A DNA stretch of 64,000 bases, taken from positions 34,673,001 through 34,737,000 of the forward strand of contig BSWB01000003.1 in assembly GCA_033239125.1 (NCBI GenBank), in the 5' to 3' direction. Under the pieces are notes generated by a model. That model did not search any database and had not been told where the DNA came from. It was given only the letters and a program-made list of their open reading frames with translations. Numbering within the stretch: the first letter of the stretch is position 1; each line of letters begins with the position of its first letter. This document shows, piece by piece, positions 10,932-23,268 of this stretch. This stretch comes from Fagopyrum homotropicum. Taxonomy: Eukaryota > Streptophyta > Magnoliopsida > Caryophyllales > Polygonaceae. The translations under genes and the position numbers were made by a program.

Positions 10932-12678
10932 TGTAAGATCCTAGGTTTTTGCCTTCACCGCCCCCGCGGTGAAGGGGAGCCGCAGGCGCGACTCAACCTC
11001 GCTGCCGCGGTCGCGGCATGGCCCAGCCGCAGGTGCGGCTAGGCCCAGCCCGTCTATGGGTTGTTTTATCTTCGTCTTCTCCTATTTTATTCCATCTTTG
11101 GGCTTTTGGCCCATCTTCCTTCTATTCTCCTAACCCTAGACGTCCCTTCCTTCTACCCTTCCAACCCTTCTCTATATATTCACTCCTTTCCTCCTTTTTC
11201 CCATTTCTTGCTATCGTTTTCAAACCCTAGAGAGCTGCAGCCGTCCCTTGCCTCCTGCGACCCTGTTGAACGTGTAAGTTCTTCATCCTTTGTTCCTCCT
11301 TACGTTCTTGTACTGCAGCATGCTTCCTTCCTTTCGTTTTCTTCTTCTTCTTCTCTCCTTTTCTTCTTCTCCAAGAATCAAGTTTGAACCTTGATTCTTG
11401 TTGGCTTTCCATTGTTTATGTACGTTGTTCTCAGGCTCTTTGGAGTTGAGTCTTGACGTGTTAGAGGCAAAGGTTCGAGCTTTGGTTGGCCTTGCTGCGA
11501 GTTTTGTCAAAGAAGAAAGCCGACAGCGCTTTCTGTCACGCCGCCGCCCCTACGCCTACACAGAGCCGTCCCTGCGCCTCTGTTCAGCCGCCCCTGCGCC
11601 TTAGTCCAGCCGCCCCTGCGGTTTTCTCTGCAGTAACTCCCGTCTTTGGTGAGTTGCTTCCTTCCTGACTTTCCTCGTTCCTTGGTTCCTTATGGTTTTT
11701 TCCCTGTTCCCTGAGTTGTTGTAAGACTAAGGTTGAGCCCTTAGCATGTGTTGATCTCTAAGAGATCGTTGAGACTAGAAGTCTGTTGAGACTAGAAATC
11801 ATAGACTTCTAGCAACCGTTTCGTTCCTGATTCGTGTTGCTTGTTCGTACAGGCTTTCCTTACTCATTCCTGAAGAAAACTGAGCTTCCTTGAGTGTTTT
11901 TTGAGTTGTTTGCTGATCTCTTGTGTTACCTTCGTGTGAGGTAAGTCCCTTGGACTTACTTAGCTTCATTCCGCGTATTAGTTGGATTGTATTGGCTTGT
12001 TTGTGTTGTTATCATGTTTATAACAGATAATTGAAAATAGGATTCACCCTTTGATAACCTTAACTGGCCCAAGTATATTATAACCGGGCGGTGACCAATT
12101 GTCTAGTTCTACAGGAGACTAGAATGTGCTCTTGCAACCCAGACCCGTAGGTAACGGATAGTACTGATCTATTCCTATTGGTAGGCGGAGCGGAGATGAG
12201 TTTCGGGAGATTCTTGTGTGACAAAAGAAGTTGAATTAGTAATGGATAACCTTAATGAAAGATAATAACCGGTTGATGTGTAAGCATGCTATGTGTTTTC
12301 TTTACCTTATGTGTGTTTGTGCCTTTACACTCTTGCTTATACCTAGAATGTTAGCTAACGGTTTATACCGTCGTTGTAGATGTTCCGCAGGTTCAGGATG
12401 CTGCTGAGTGATCCGGGTGGTGTGGTCAGCCGGGGTTCCTGTACATTATAGGACATAATCGGATTTATGTTTCTTTTGTTGTTTTCCTTTTGTTTTGAAC
12501 CCGGCTGTGGAGTTTTGTGTTTTCTTTTGGTTTAAACCTTTGGTTTTATATTGAGTTTTGTTTTCATTCGTCTGTGCCTTGTTGTAAGATCCGTTTGTTG
12601 TTGCTACTCTAAGGGTCGGGACCCATTGTGCGGTCCTAGCCCGTAGCGCTTCGAGTTCCCAAAACTTAGGGTGTTACA
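10932..12678 (+). repeat. 5' LTR of the chromovirus (1747 bp)
   Basis: TG...CA ends. It holds a GC-rich hairpin, TTCACCGCCCCCGCGGTGAA, near 10953, a likely TATA region (TATATAT at about 11173), and GC-rich tandem words resembling CAGCCGCCCCTGCGCCT at 11540-11620. About six mismatches to the other LTR were counted over the first 130 bp, so the insertion is not very recent. Confidence 0.92.
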
Positions 12679-12681
12679 ATA

Positions 12682-12694
12682 TGGTATCAGAGCC
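12682..12694 (+). other. primer binding site, initiator-Met tRNA type
   Basis: TGGTATCAGAGCC starts three bases after the 5' LTR and complements the 3' end of initiator tRNA-Met, the usual primer of plant chromoviruses. Confidence 0.9.
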
Positions 12695-12968
12695 CTAGGT
12701 TGGCAACAATGACACTCGTAATCTTCTACAGGTCGGATGGATAAATAAATAGAACCCGCAAGGGGTCTAACGTTTTCAAAAGGGGGTTTTTGTTTTTAAA
12801 CCGTTGGTCTGGGATAGATGTACGGGCGACCACCACTACCTCCGCGGATCTCAGTAGTGTAGTTTCTTATATGTTGGTCTTTATATGTGTTTTTCTTGGT
12901 TTTCTGCTTTAGTTGTAGCGTGACCTTATATCTATATATATAGTCTTATATATCTATCCTTATAGCAG

Positions 12969-13940
12969 ATGACGCGTACTAGAGCTACATCTAATATAGG
13001 GCGAGGAAGGGGTCGACCACCTCTTCCACCTGCCATTTGTGGACGAGAACGTGCAGAAGGACCTTCACTAGCTAGAGGTCGGGGCCAAGCCCCAATTGCT
13101 GATCCACCTATCGTTGAGGTATTCGTTGAAGAAGTTGCTGAGAGAGGTGTTGCCGAAGCAAGGAACGAGACTATTGAGAAGTCTGGAGCACAGAGAGCAC
13201 AAACGATCGAGTCCGGTCAAGTGACCATCGAAGTATCTGCATATCGCGATTACGTGCAGAGAGTTTAAGAAGCTATCAAGACTGGAGGACCTGCACCAGC
13301 ACCGCCAATACCCGTGAGAGTAGTTGAGAACGTGAGAGCTCAAGAGGGTGCAAGTTCGGAAGTTGAGCTTTGGTTAGACCACATGGATTCAGCGTTGGAG
13401 TCAATAAGAAGTATGCTCAGGAAGCAACCGGATTTCAAAAGAGATCTTCAGGCAGAAGGCCTTACGAAGAGACAAAAGACTTGATCAACCCGTGTTGGAG
13501 CTGGAGCATCAAGAATCGAGCATGTTCAGACGACATGTCACTTTGGGATCCAACAGACGATACGGAGTTCCAACAGAGGACGACGGTGCCATAAATGCGG
13601 AGGTGTCGGACACATCCGAGCAGATTGTGAGAAGCCTGCAATGACTTGCTTTTCTTGTGGCATGTCTAGACATAGAGCTGCGTTCTGCCGTCAGAGCAGA
13701 AGACGAGGAGGTGGTACGCTTGACACTAGAGATGCTTCAGCCAGAGTATATGAGTTGAAGAGTGTTGTAGAGCCGACAGCGTCACCGACCACAGGTACCA
13801 TTCATATTAATGGTTTTCCTATCAGAGTTCTTTTCGATACCGGTGCTACGCATTCTTTTATATCCGATGCTTGCATAGATAGTTTGACCTTAGTTAGTGT
13901 AGAAGGTAGACCCTTCTTCATAGAATTACCGATGGGGTAA
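12969..13940 (+). pseudogene. chromovirus gag and protease, gag internally deleted
   Basis: The reading starts at 12969 (MTRTRATSNIGRGRGRPP) and reaches a stop at 13266. The gag capsid core is nearly absent; only a scrap remains near 13360-13450. Two zinc knuckles follow: CHKCGGVGHIRADC at about 13590-13630 and CFSCGMSRHRAAFC at 13647-13690. The protease has IRVLFDTGATHSFIS, the aspartyl motif, at about 13815-13865. With so little capsid, this copy could not form particles itself. Confidence 0.8.
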
Positions 13941-13980
13941 GTTTTGAGGTACACGAGAGGTTCGCGATTACCCTATTAGA

Positions 13981-14544
13981 TTGGGAGGTCGCGATGGGCC
14001 AGCTGACTTCTTCGTCATGTACTTAGTACATGAGGAAGTTATTTTGGGCATGGTTTGGATGGACCGACATCGAGCAGTTCTGGACTTCGGCAGGAGGACT
14101 GTGACAGTAACTACGGAGGCAGGTCATGTTGAAATCTTCCGAGGATGGGATCTCGGGAAGATTGGTAAAGTCATCAGTGCAGTACAAGCTGCAAGACTTA
14201 TTAGTCAGGGTTGCGAGGCTTTTTGGTGCTATGCCATGAAGGATAGTACGAGTCCGACTTTGGAGGAGACTCCAGTAGCTTACAAGTTTGCTGACGTCTT
14301 TGGAGAGCCATCAGGTTTACCTCCACAAAGGAGTGTAGACTTCGGCATCGAGCTAGAGCCCGGTACGAGACCGATCTCTAAAGCTCCCTATCGTATGGCG
14401 CATATCGAGATGCTTGAGTTGAAGAAGCAGTTCGAGGAGTTAGCAGATAAGGGCTTCATCCGCCCTAGTGTATCCCCTTGGGGCGCACCATTTCCCTTTG
14501 TCGGGAAGAAAGACGGGTCAATGAGGTTATGTATCGACTACCAG
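13981..14544 (+). pseudogene. protease end and first part of chromovirus RT
   Basis: An open stretch from 13981 includes VILGMVWMDRHRA (end of protease) and the spacer before RT. The RT start follows (PISKAPYRMAHIEMLELKKQ, PWGAPFPFVGKKDGSMRLCI) and ends at the LTR insertion in CIDYQ. RT continues after the inserted LTR at 17044. Confidence 0.85.
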
Positions 14545-15904
14545 TGTAACAGTCAAAAATCAAATATGGCCTAATCGGAAATTTTAGGAAGTTAAACGGG
14601 TTTAACGGAATTAAAACCGTCTTAACAAGAGATCGATACCTAGATGATATAAACTCGGTGTTATTTGGAGCATTTGGGAGCTTCAATTAATAAAAATGCA
14701 GTTGAGAAAAATGATCAGGACATCGGACATGTCCTAGATATAAAAAAACATAGAAAGGCAAAACGGCCAAAAGAGTCGCAATTTCGTTTCTTAGCGGCTA
14801 AGAAAGACGGCTTAGGAATACGCGTTTCTCGAGACAATTGCGGAATAATTATCCATACAATATTTCAGATTTATTATTCCAATTTTGAGAAGTTTGGAGA
14901 AGGGGTCTTGAACCGCTTTTTCGGAACGGTGAAAGGATAACTATAGACCCGCTAAAGGATAATTATCGTCTTCGCTATAAATAGCGGAAATAACGTTTAT
15001 TAATTCATTTTCTTTCACGTTTCCTCGTAAAAGCTCTGATTTCTCTCAATCTTCAAACTCAGATCTACTCTCCGTTTCTAATCCGATTTCAAATCCGTTT
15101 GAGTTTTTGGATTCCTCTCTTCATTCTCTTCATTTTGGTACCGAGTTTCTACATTTCCGAGAAAGGGAAGGCCTGGTCGAGAATATATGATACTAGGGAG
15201 GTTCCGTCGCTCAGATTCCGGTGAATTTGATGTTGTCCGAGCGTAGCCTGCATCGTTGTGATTCCGAATCTTCTTTCGGATCATCAATCGGGTTAGTAAC
15301 GAATAAGTTATGAATTTATTCGTTTTTCGTATTGCGATTTTGCCTAAATTGACCTTAGGCTAGTCAAAATGGATAATTGGAAATTCCATTATGCTCGTTA
15401 CTTTATTCTGGTGATTATGGGCTGTTTGTTTGATGAGATTTGATGACAAGTGGGTTCAGAAATTGCCTGCGGGCAAAACGTTGTTCTGGCAAAATTTAAT
15501 TAATTAATTAAAGGTTAATTAATTAAATTGGGAAATCTAGAAAATGCTATAAGCTAATTAAATTCAAAGGAATGAATTTAACTGGTGTTTGAAGCGAGAA
15601 GTTTAATACGAAGAATATGATATTCTCAACAGGTGTTGTTGAAGGTTTTGGTTAACTATAGCTTAGTCTTTGTGAGCGTATCCAAGCACGATAAAGGAGG
15701 ATAGTCCGAGTGGGAAACGGACTCAATAGTTGGTTTGCGAGGTTTTATTGTTCTTACCTGCGAGGTTACACTTGCTTAATATATGTTATGTATTTAATAT
15801 GCTATGATTTTATGCATGCTTGAGTGTATATATATGTTTGTTATGATTGTATGCATGCTTATATGTATATGAGTGAGACGACGATGATGATGAATTGATA
15901 TTCT

Positions 15905-16010
15905 TTATGAAAGCATGCATGAGGTACATGAGATGATAGTGGAAAGAATGTGATGAAAGAATGCATGAGGTACATGAGATGATAGTGGAAAGAATGTGAT
16001 GAAAGAATAT
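15905..16010. repeat. two-copy tandem repeat of about 49 bp in the solo LTR
   Basis: The block ATGCATGAGGTACATGAGAT and following bases occurs twice in direct succession, nearly unchanged. Confidence 0.8.
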
Positions 16011-16107
16011 GATGAAAGCATGAATTTGAGTTATGATATGAAAGTGATAATATAGGATGGTAATTGATTAATTAGCCCAACTGGGTCCTGCACGGGTTTC
16101 CGGGGGA

Positions 16108-16312
16108 CGAGGTCACTACCTGATCTACAGGGGGCCTCAGAGGTCGCTACCTGATCTACAGGGGGCCTCAAGATAAGAAAAACAGCCAGAGGTCGCTACC
16201 TGATCTACAGGGGGCCTCAAGATAAGAAAAATAGTCCAAGATCGCAACCTGATCTACAGGGGGTCTTAGGACAAGATGGCCGAGGTCGCTACCTGATCTA
16301 CAAGGGGCCTAT
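16108..16312. repeat. minisatellite, about five units with core CTACCTGATCTACAGGGGG
   Basis: Five copies of a GGTCGCTACCTGATCTACAG core lie about 32-51 bp apart; the spacers contain AAGATAAGAAAAA. It is non-coding and sits in the 3' half of the solo LTR. Confidence 0.85.
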
Positions 16313-17043
16313 GACGCTATCGGGTTGGCCAACCGAAAGAAAAAAAAAGAAAGAAAGAAAAGAAATACGAAAGCAATGAGAAAATATATCGTACGATCAG
16401 TTGGAGCTAGTTATTAATTATCACCTATGCATCGATGCGATCGAGTCTAGCATGTTATATGTTATGTTATGATTATTTATATGTGTTGAGATGATATAAG
16501 ATGTTTATATGAGATGATATGTTTATATGTGATGTGTGATAACATGCTTGAATGTTTATGTGAAATGTGATGTGAATGGTTGTGGAATTATATGTGAATG
16601 TGGATATGTATGCATTGATCGACTTTGGAATGTGAGGAAGGGTATAGAGTGTCCTTTGGGGATGGGATATTAGATACTTATATATATTGGGACAGTGCGA
16701 TTTGTATACCCTTACTGAGCGTGTGGCTCATTGTTGTTATATCCACATATTTTTCAGCTACTCAGACTCAGCCTGATCAAGGCAAGGATGTTCGACCCAA
16801 CACCTGGATTTGAGATCATATCAGGTGGGCTGTTATGGGATGCTACCGCCTAGGATGTTTTGTGTGGTTTTAAACAGTTGTGTTTTGTTAAACAGGGTTT
16901 TATGACGTATATTAGTATGTATATATGTTGTGAAAATGGTTGTAAGATAAAGTTTTAAAAATTTACGTTTTCCGCTTTTCCGCTTATTGCTTTAAACAGG
17001 GTTAATTAACTGGTAATAAACTAGAAATGAAATAGGTGTCACA

Positions 17044-18110
17044 ACCAGGAGCTGGTCAAGGAGCCGATCAAGAACAAGTACCTATTGCCCCGTATCGACG
17101 ATCTTTTGGATCAGCTGCATGGAGCTTCATTGTTTTCGAGGATCGATATGAGATCTGGATATCACCAGCTGAGGGTGAGAGAGCAGGACATAACTAAGAC
17201 AGCATTTCGGACCAGATATGGACACTACGAGTTTGTAGTGATGCCATTCGGGCTTACGAACGCGCCCGCAGTCTTCATGGAGTTGATGAACAACATCTTC
17301 ATCAACTTCCTAGACCAGTTTGTAGTTGTCCTCATCGACGACATTCTGGTTTACTCTCGCAGTAAAGAGGAGCACACTGGACACTTGAGGATTGCTCTTT
17401 AAGTTTTACAGGATAGAGAGTTGTACGCCAAACTCTCTAAGTGCGAGTTTTGGATGTCCGAGGTAACATTCCTTGGTCACATTGTTTCAGCTGAAGGAAT
17501 CAAGGTAGATCCGGCAAAGATCGAGTTAGTAGCATCTTGGCCGCCACCTAAGAATGTCAAGGAGGTCCGCAGCTTCTTAGGATTGGCGGGCTACTACCGG
17601 CGTTTTGTTGAGGGTTTTTTTTCGTTATCGCCCGACCGCTCACTTCCTTGTTGCGGAAGTCTACGATATTCATATGGTCTGAGCCGTGCCTGCAGAGCTT
17701 CGAGGAGCTAAATAAGAGGTTGACCTCTACTCCTATTCTAGCTCAGCAAGAAGGCATTGAGGATTTCGTGGTTTACAACGACGCATCCAGGCTGGGCTTG
17801 GGATGTGTTCTGATACAGAGAGGTAAGGTGATTGCTTACGCGTCTCGACAACTCAAGACGTACGAGGAGAATTACCCTACCCATGACTTGGAGTTGGCTA
17901 CTATGGTTCATGCTCTAAAGATTTGGAGGCATTATCTGTACAGAGCTATGTGTCAGATATTCACCGATCACAAGAGTCTGAAGTATATATTCACTCAATG
18001 GGAGTTGAATAACCGTCAGCACGGATGGTTGGAGTTGATCAAGGATTTTGTCTTGAGATCTTATACCACCCGGGGAAAGCTAATGTGGTAGCAGATGCCC
18101 TTAGCAGGAA
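17044..18110 (+). pseudogene. chromovirus RT (rest) and RNase H
   Basis: RT resumes with PRIDDLLDQLHGASLFSRID, FVVMPFGLTNAP and the catalytic VVLIDDILVYSRS. The connection is CEFWMSEVTFLGHIVS and VRSFLGLAGYYRRFV. RNase H runs from about 17760 (VVYNDASRLGLGCVLIQ, FTDHKSLKYIFTQ). Stops and frameshifts, for example near 17402 and 17620, break it. Confidence 0.88.
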
Positions 18111-19690
18111 GACTCCCCGAGAGATAGCGATTGCTAGGTTGACAGCTCAGCCACAGTTACAGCGAGATCTTGCGTGGCTAGAGATGGATATCCACTTTCC
18201 GGGTTCCGACAACCAGTTGTCCACCTTGGAGATAATACCTGATATGTTGGCCAAAATCCGACAGAAGCAGGAGAGTTGCCCACCTCTGACACAGATCCGA
18301 GACCGGATGTCTCGAGGAGAGACACCGCAGTTTGCAGTTGGTGCCGACGAAGTTCTGAGACGTGAGGAACGTGTTTGTGTGCCTTTAGATCGAGAGTTGA
18401 GACAGAGGATCCTTCAAGAGGCTCACTCCTCACCTTACTCAGTACACCCTGGTGCGAGTAAGATGTATCAGGATATCAGACGCTCATTCTGGTGGGGAGG
18501 TTAGAAGCCAGACGTCACGAGATATGTAGCTCAGTGTGCGACCTGTCAGCAGGTCAAGATCGAGCATCACAGACCAGGAGATGAGCTACACCCACTTCCC
18601 GTTCCTCTGTGGAAGTGGGAGGATATCTCTATGGATTTCGTTACCAGTTTAAGGCCGAGTCGAGGCTTTGATGCTATCTAGGTGATATTAGATCGATTGA
18701 CGAAGACCGCACGTTTCATTCCGATCAAGGAAACGTGGCCGGTAAGTTGATTGGCAGAGGAGTTCACGAGACAAATAGTTAGACTTCTTGGGGTACCTAG
18801 GACCATTGTCTCTTACAGAGACGGACAGCTCACTTCGAGGTTCTGGCAACAAGTTCATGCCGCCCTAGGTACGAGTCTATAGTTTACGACAACTTATCAT
18901 CCTCAGACCGATGGTCAATACGAGCGGACCATCCAGACTCTAGAAGACATGTTGAGAGCCTGCGTGTTAGACTGGGGACAGGTGTGGTCAGATCACCTTC
19001 CCTTAGTGGAGTTTTTGTACAACAAAAGTTGGCACGCATCGATTAGGATGACTCCTTATGAGGCTTTATACGGACAAAAATATCGTACACCGTTATGATG
19101 GGATGAGCCTAGTAGTGCTAGCAAAGTAGCACCTGAGCAGATTCAGGATGACATGGCTCGAGTAGCTGTGATCCGAGAGCGGATGTTAGCGGCACAAAGT
19201 CAACAAGAGTCTTATGCTGATAAGAGGCGCAGACCTCTAGAGTTCAAAGTTGGAGCTCAAGTTTGGTTGAGAGTATCCCCGACACGAGGCGTCAGACGTT
19301 TCGGTGTCAAGGGGAAGCTGAGTCCTAAATATGTTGGACCGTTTGAGATTCTGGAGCGAGTAGGAGAGGCAGCATACAGACTTGTTTTGCCACCGAGACT
19401 CGAGGGTGTTCACCCAGTCTTTCATGTGTCTCAGCTACGGGAGTACATACGGATGCGAGGCACATCGTCAGTCATGAGGATCTAGTGATCGAGCCAAACC
19501 ACACATTTGTTGAGTACCCGGTGGCTGTCTTAGAGCGTAGTACGAGATGCTTGAGTTCGAAGGACATCCCGATGTTGAAGATTTAGTGGTCGATGCGAGG
19601 AGCTGATGAGGCGACTTGGGAGACAGAGGATAGTATCCGGAGGAACTATCCAGAGTTTTACGCTAAGCTCGTTGCACCTTTAGCATAGTC
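18110..19690 (+). pseudogene. chromovirus integrase and chromodomain
   Basis: The zinc-binding HHCC region is at about 18415-18550 (EAHSSPYSVHPGASKMYQDI, CATCQQVK). The catalytic core follows (WEDISMDFVTSL, TTYHPQTDGQYERTIQTLED), with stops at about 18504, 18680 and 18880. The C-terminal part is open at 19153-19485 (KLSPKYVGPFEILERVGEAA). The chromodomain remnant near 19490-19690 ends DEATWETEDSIRRNYPEF. This domain guides chromoviruses to particular chromatin. Confidence 0.85.
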
Positions 19691-19841
19691 AGTTGTTGTA
19701 GTTCTTCCTTGGTTGCGTTGCGTACGCTTTTGTGTGACGTTTTGTGTTACGTGCCCGAGTGGGAATTTATGAGTTCAATTCTGTTTCGGTGTGTTGTTGT
19801 GATCGTGAGCTTTTGCAAGTTCCGGGACAAAACTTCTTTTT

Positions 19842-19853
19842 AGGAGGATTTGA
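19842..19853 (+). other. polypurine tract of the chromovirus
   Basis: AGGAGGATTTGA lies directly before the 3' LTR (TGTAAG), the position where plus-strand synthesis would start. Confidence 0.8.
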
Positions 19854-21550
19854 TGTAAGATCCCTGGTTTTTGCATTCACCGCCCCCGCGGTGAAGGGGA
19901 GCCGCAGGCGCGGTTCAACCTCGCTGCCGCGGTCGCGGCATGGCCCAGCCGCAGGTGCGGCTAGGCCCAACCCGTCTATGGGTTGTTTTATCTTCGTCTT
20001 TTCCTATTTTATTCCATCTTTGGGCTTTTGACCCGTCTTCCTTCCTTCTACCCTTCCAACCCTTCTCTATATATTCACTCCTTTCCTCATTTTTCCCATT
20101 TCTTGCTATCGTCTTCAAACCCTAGAGAGCTGCAGCCGTCCCTTGCCTCCTACGACCCTGTTGAACGTGTAAGTTCTTCATCCTTTGTTCCTCCTTACGT
20201 TCTTGTACTGTAGCATGCTTCCTTCCTTTCACTTTCTTCTTCTTCTCTCCTTTTCTTCTTCTCCAAGAATCAAGTTTGAACCTTGATTCTTGTTGGCTTT
20301 TCGTTGTTGATGTATCGTTGTTCTCAGGCTCTTTGGAGTTGAGTCTTGACGTGTTGGAGCCAAAGGTTCGAGCTTTTATTGGCCTTGCTGCGAGTTTTGT
20401 CGAAGAAGAAAGCCGACGGCGCTTTCTGTCACGCCGCCGCCCCTACGCCTGCACAGAGCCGTCCCTGCGCCTCTGTCCAGCCGTCCCTGCGATTTTCTCT
20501 GCAGTAACTCCCGTCTTTGGTGAGTTGCTTCCTTCCTGACTTTCCTCGTTCCTTGGTTCCTTATGGTTGTTCCCTGTTCCCTGAGTTGTTGTAAGACTAA
20601 GGTTGAGCCCTTAGCATGTGTTGATCTCTAAGAGATCGTTGAGACTAGAAGTCTGTTGAGACTAGAAGTCATAGACTTCTAGCAACCATTTCGTTCCTGA
20701 TTCGTGTTGCTTGTTCGTACAGGATTTCCTTACTCCTTTCTTGAGGAAAACTGAGCTTCCTTGAGTGTTTTCTGAGTTGTCCGCTGATCTCTTGTGTTAC
20801 CTTCGTGTGAGGTAAGTCCCTTGGACTTACTTAGCTTCATTCCGCGTATTTGTTGGATTGTATTGGCTTGTTTGTGTTGTTATCATGTTTATAACGGATA
20901 ATTGGAAATAGGATTCACCATTTGATAACCTTAACTGGCCCAAGTGTATTATAACCGGGCGGTGACAACTTGTCTAGTTCTACAGAAGACTAGAATGTGC
21001 TCTTGCAAACCAGGCTCGTAGGTAACGGATAATACTGATCTATTCCTATTGGTAGACGGAAGTGGAAGCGAGTTTCGGGAGATTCTCGTGTGACAAAAGA
21101 AGTTGAATTAGTAATGGATAACCTTAATGAAAGATAATAACCGGTTTATGTGTAAGCATGCTATGTGTTTTATTTACCTTATGTATGTTTGTGCCTTTAC
21201 ACTCTTGCTTATACCTAGAATGTTAGCTAACGGCTTATACCGTCGTTGTAGATGTTCCGCAGGTTCAGGATGCTGCTGAATGATCCGGGTGGTGTGGTCA
21301 GCTGGGGTTCCTATACATTATAGGATGGGATCGGGTTTATGTTTCTTTTGTTGTTTCCCTTTTGTTTTGAACCCAGCTGTGGAGTTTTGTGTTTTCTTTT
21401 GGTTTAAACCTTTGGTTTTATATTGAGTTTTGTTTTCATTCGTCTGTGCCTTGTTGTAAGATCCGTTTGATGTTGCTACTCTGAGGGTCGGGACCCATTG
21501 TGCGGTCCTAGCCCGTAGCGCTTTGAGTTCCCAGAACTTGGGGTGTTACA
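19854..21550 (+). repeat. 3' LTR of the chromovirus (1697 bp)
   Basis: Same ends as the 5' LTR. It lacks about 20 bp near 20038 and one GC-rich CAGCCGCCCCTGCG unit near 20480, which accounts for most of its shorter length. Confidence 0.92.
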
Positions 21551-21555
21551 ATAAG

Positions 21556-23260
21556 GGTGCTCGAACGTGGAGTGAAGTCCTTGAAGGAGTTAATTAGACT
21601 ACCATATCCAAAGATAGGATTAATAGAGAAACCTTGAATGGCCGAGTTAACATCAGCTATCCGTTTGGACCTTAAAGAAGATGGCACAATTCCATCGTGT
21701 TTACAGTCTTGGGCTTCCCCGTTGCTTTCCCTGTCATGGAAAGGAAGATTAGGGAGCTTTGGAAATGTGGTGAGAACTTGCAGATTATCGAACTAGACAA
21801 TAATTATTGTATTGCTAGGTTTAAGAGTGAAAATGAATTGATGATGGTGCTAACAGGGGGACCGTGGGCGGTATTTGGTAGATGTCTCATTATGAAAAGT
21901 TAGACTCCGGAGTTTGTCACATCTAGCCCTATCACCTCGGCTCTAACTTGGATTAGAATTAATGGTGTCCCTGTATAGTGGTACCGCGAAGCTATCATCT
22001 GGAGCATGGCCGAAGGTCTAGGAATACCCATAACCATAGATGCTAAAGCACTACAATTCAATAGAGGAAGATTCATTCGCATATGTGTTGAAATAGATCT
22101 TAGTAAGCCATTGAAAAAGGCCATATTCATCAATGGGAAACGATGCTCTATTGAATATGAAGGGCTGGATATCATTTGTTTCAACTATGGTCGGTACGGT
22201 CATTATGCGTCTCACTGCGAGATAGCGAAAAACATAGAGGTCAAGGAGACTGAGTGTGTTACTGCCAATACGGAGGGTGAGAATGGTGCCAGTTTCGGTC
22301 AGGAAACTGGAGCCGTTAGTCAGTCAACTCCGACGCCGATCATGACGGATGAGGATCCGGGCTATGGCCCATGGATGCAAGTGGCAAGACGAAGCAGACC
22401 CCATAAAGGAAATACCAACCATGGAGCTATTCCGGGACATATGCACGTATAAAATAGGAAGGGTGGTACTGCTAACCAAGGCAAGGATATTCAGGTGAAA
22501 GGTAAGGCGATATCGACACATAACAAAGAGATGGAGAAAGATTCTGGGCACGATATAAGGACAACGACTATTAATAGCATCACTAAGATGGATAAATTTA
22601 TTGTGGCGCTTACTGCGAGCCAGACGTCATTGGGCCAGGGAGTGAAAGAGATAGGACAATCCTCTAATGGGCTGATGGTTGCGACGAGTCCAGACAAAAC
22701 CACAATGCTCCAAGCTATAAACAAAGGTCCAGGAACTGATGAGAATAAGAAAAATAATACTGAAGCGTCAGGTAAAAAGGTAGCCTCTCAAATTTTCAAC
22801 TCTGCTGCTATCATTAAAACAGGTGAGGCTAGTAAGGAAACAAACAGAGGCCTCATAACAAAATCAAGAACGATGCTAGGAGAGCCGCTTGGAGAGCCAA
22901 GAAGAATGAGGAATTGGGTGTTGAAACATGTTCTCTTAAGAGACAACGGCAAGATAGTTCGTCTGCCGACAGGATCCCAAGTTGTGAAATAGAACTGGAT
23001 GCCGGGAGCATGGTTCCCATTACTCACCCACCTATTACTAATCCATGCAGTGACATCACAGAAGGAAGCGATACGTCTGTTAAGGCACCGAACAACCAAC
23101 AGGGCAATGAGGATGCTGGAACTGGTCAGGTCGTAGTGTATCCGATGGAAGCAGTAGGGGTGCATATATAATACCTCTTGTGAACCCCAGATCACTCAGG
23201 ATGAAGAAATGCTAGAGAGTCAGACAGACAAGGTGGGCTCTGTGGAGGCTGAAGCTAGTA
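21556..23260 (+). pseudogene. LINE ORF1, 3' segment: DUF4283 and zinc knuckle
   Basis: ORF1 resumes after the chromovirus with GARTWSEVLEGV. It then shows the DUF4283 region (VMERKIRELWKCGENLQI, MMVLTGGPWAVFGRCLI, PITSALTWIRINGVPV) and one CCHC knuckle, CFNYGRYGHYASHC, at about 22178-22220. A long polar tail follows. Stops at about 21901, 21977 and 22450 interrupt it. These are the expected parts of a plant L1 ORF1 RNA-binding protein. Confidence 0.85.
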
Positions 23261-23268
23261 AGTAATTT

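Larger units (their letters stand above)
14545..17043. mobile_element. solo LTR (2499 bp) inserted in the chromovirus RT
   Basis: It begins TGTAACAGTC and ends GGTGTCACA. The flanking 5-bp TSD is ACCAG at 14540-14544 and 17044-17048. There is no coding capacity. A TATAAATA lies at 14976. The RT frame resumes just beyond the right TSD. TG/CA ends, a 5-bp TSD and no internal coding region fit a solo LTR left by LTR-LTR recombination. The family was not recognised. It carries two internal tandem repeats (15905-16010 and 16108-16312). Confidence 0.88.
10932..21550 (+). mobile_element. Ty3 chromovirus (Tekay/Del-like) inside LINE ORF1
   Basis: Two direct LTRs (10932-12678 and 19854-21550) start TGTAAGATCC and end GGTGTTACA. 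The flanking 5-bp TSD is ATAAG at 10927-10931 and 21551-21555. A PBS matching the initiator-Met tRNA follows the 5' LTR and a purine tract precedes the 3' LTR. The coding order is gag, protease, RT, RNase H, integrase, chromodomain. The chromodomain tail places it in the chromoviruses; the Tekay/Del assignment is from general resemblance. All frames contain stops and gag has lost most of its length. A solo LTR splits the RT. Confidence 0.92.

Noticed and set aside
11018..11668. Several open frames in the chromovirus LTR (also 19744-20539)
   Set aside because: LTR sequence, pyrimidine-rich, present in both LTRs, no domain.
16108..16312. CRISPR-like array
   Set aside because: Eukaryotic DNA; the spacers are related to one another, so it is a minisatellite.
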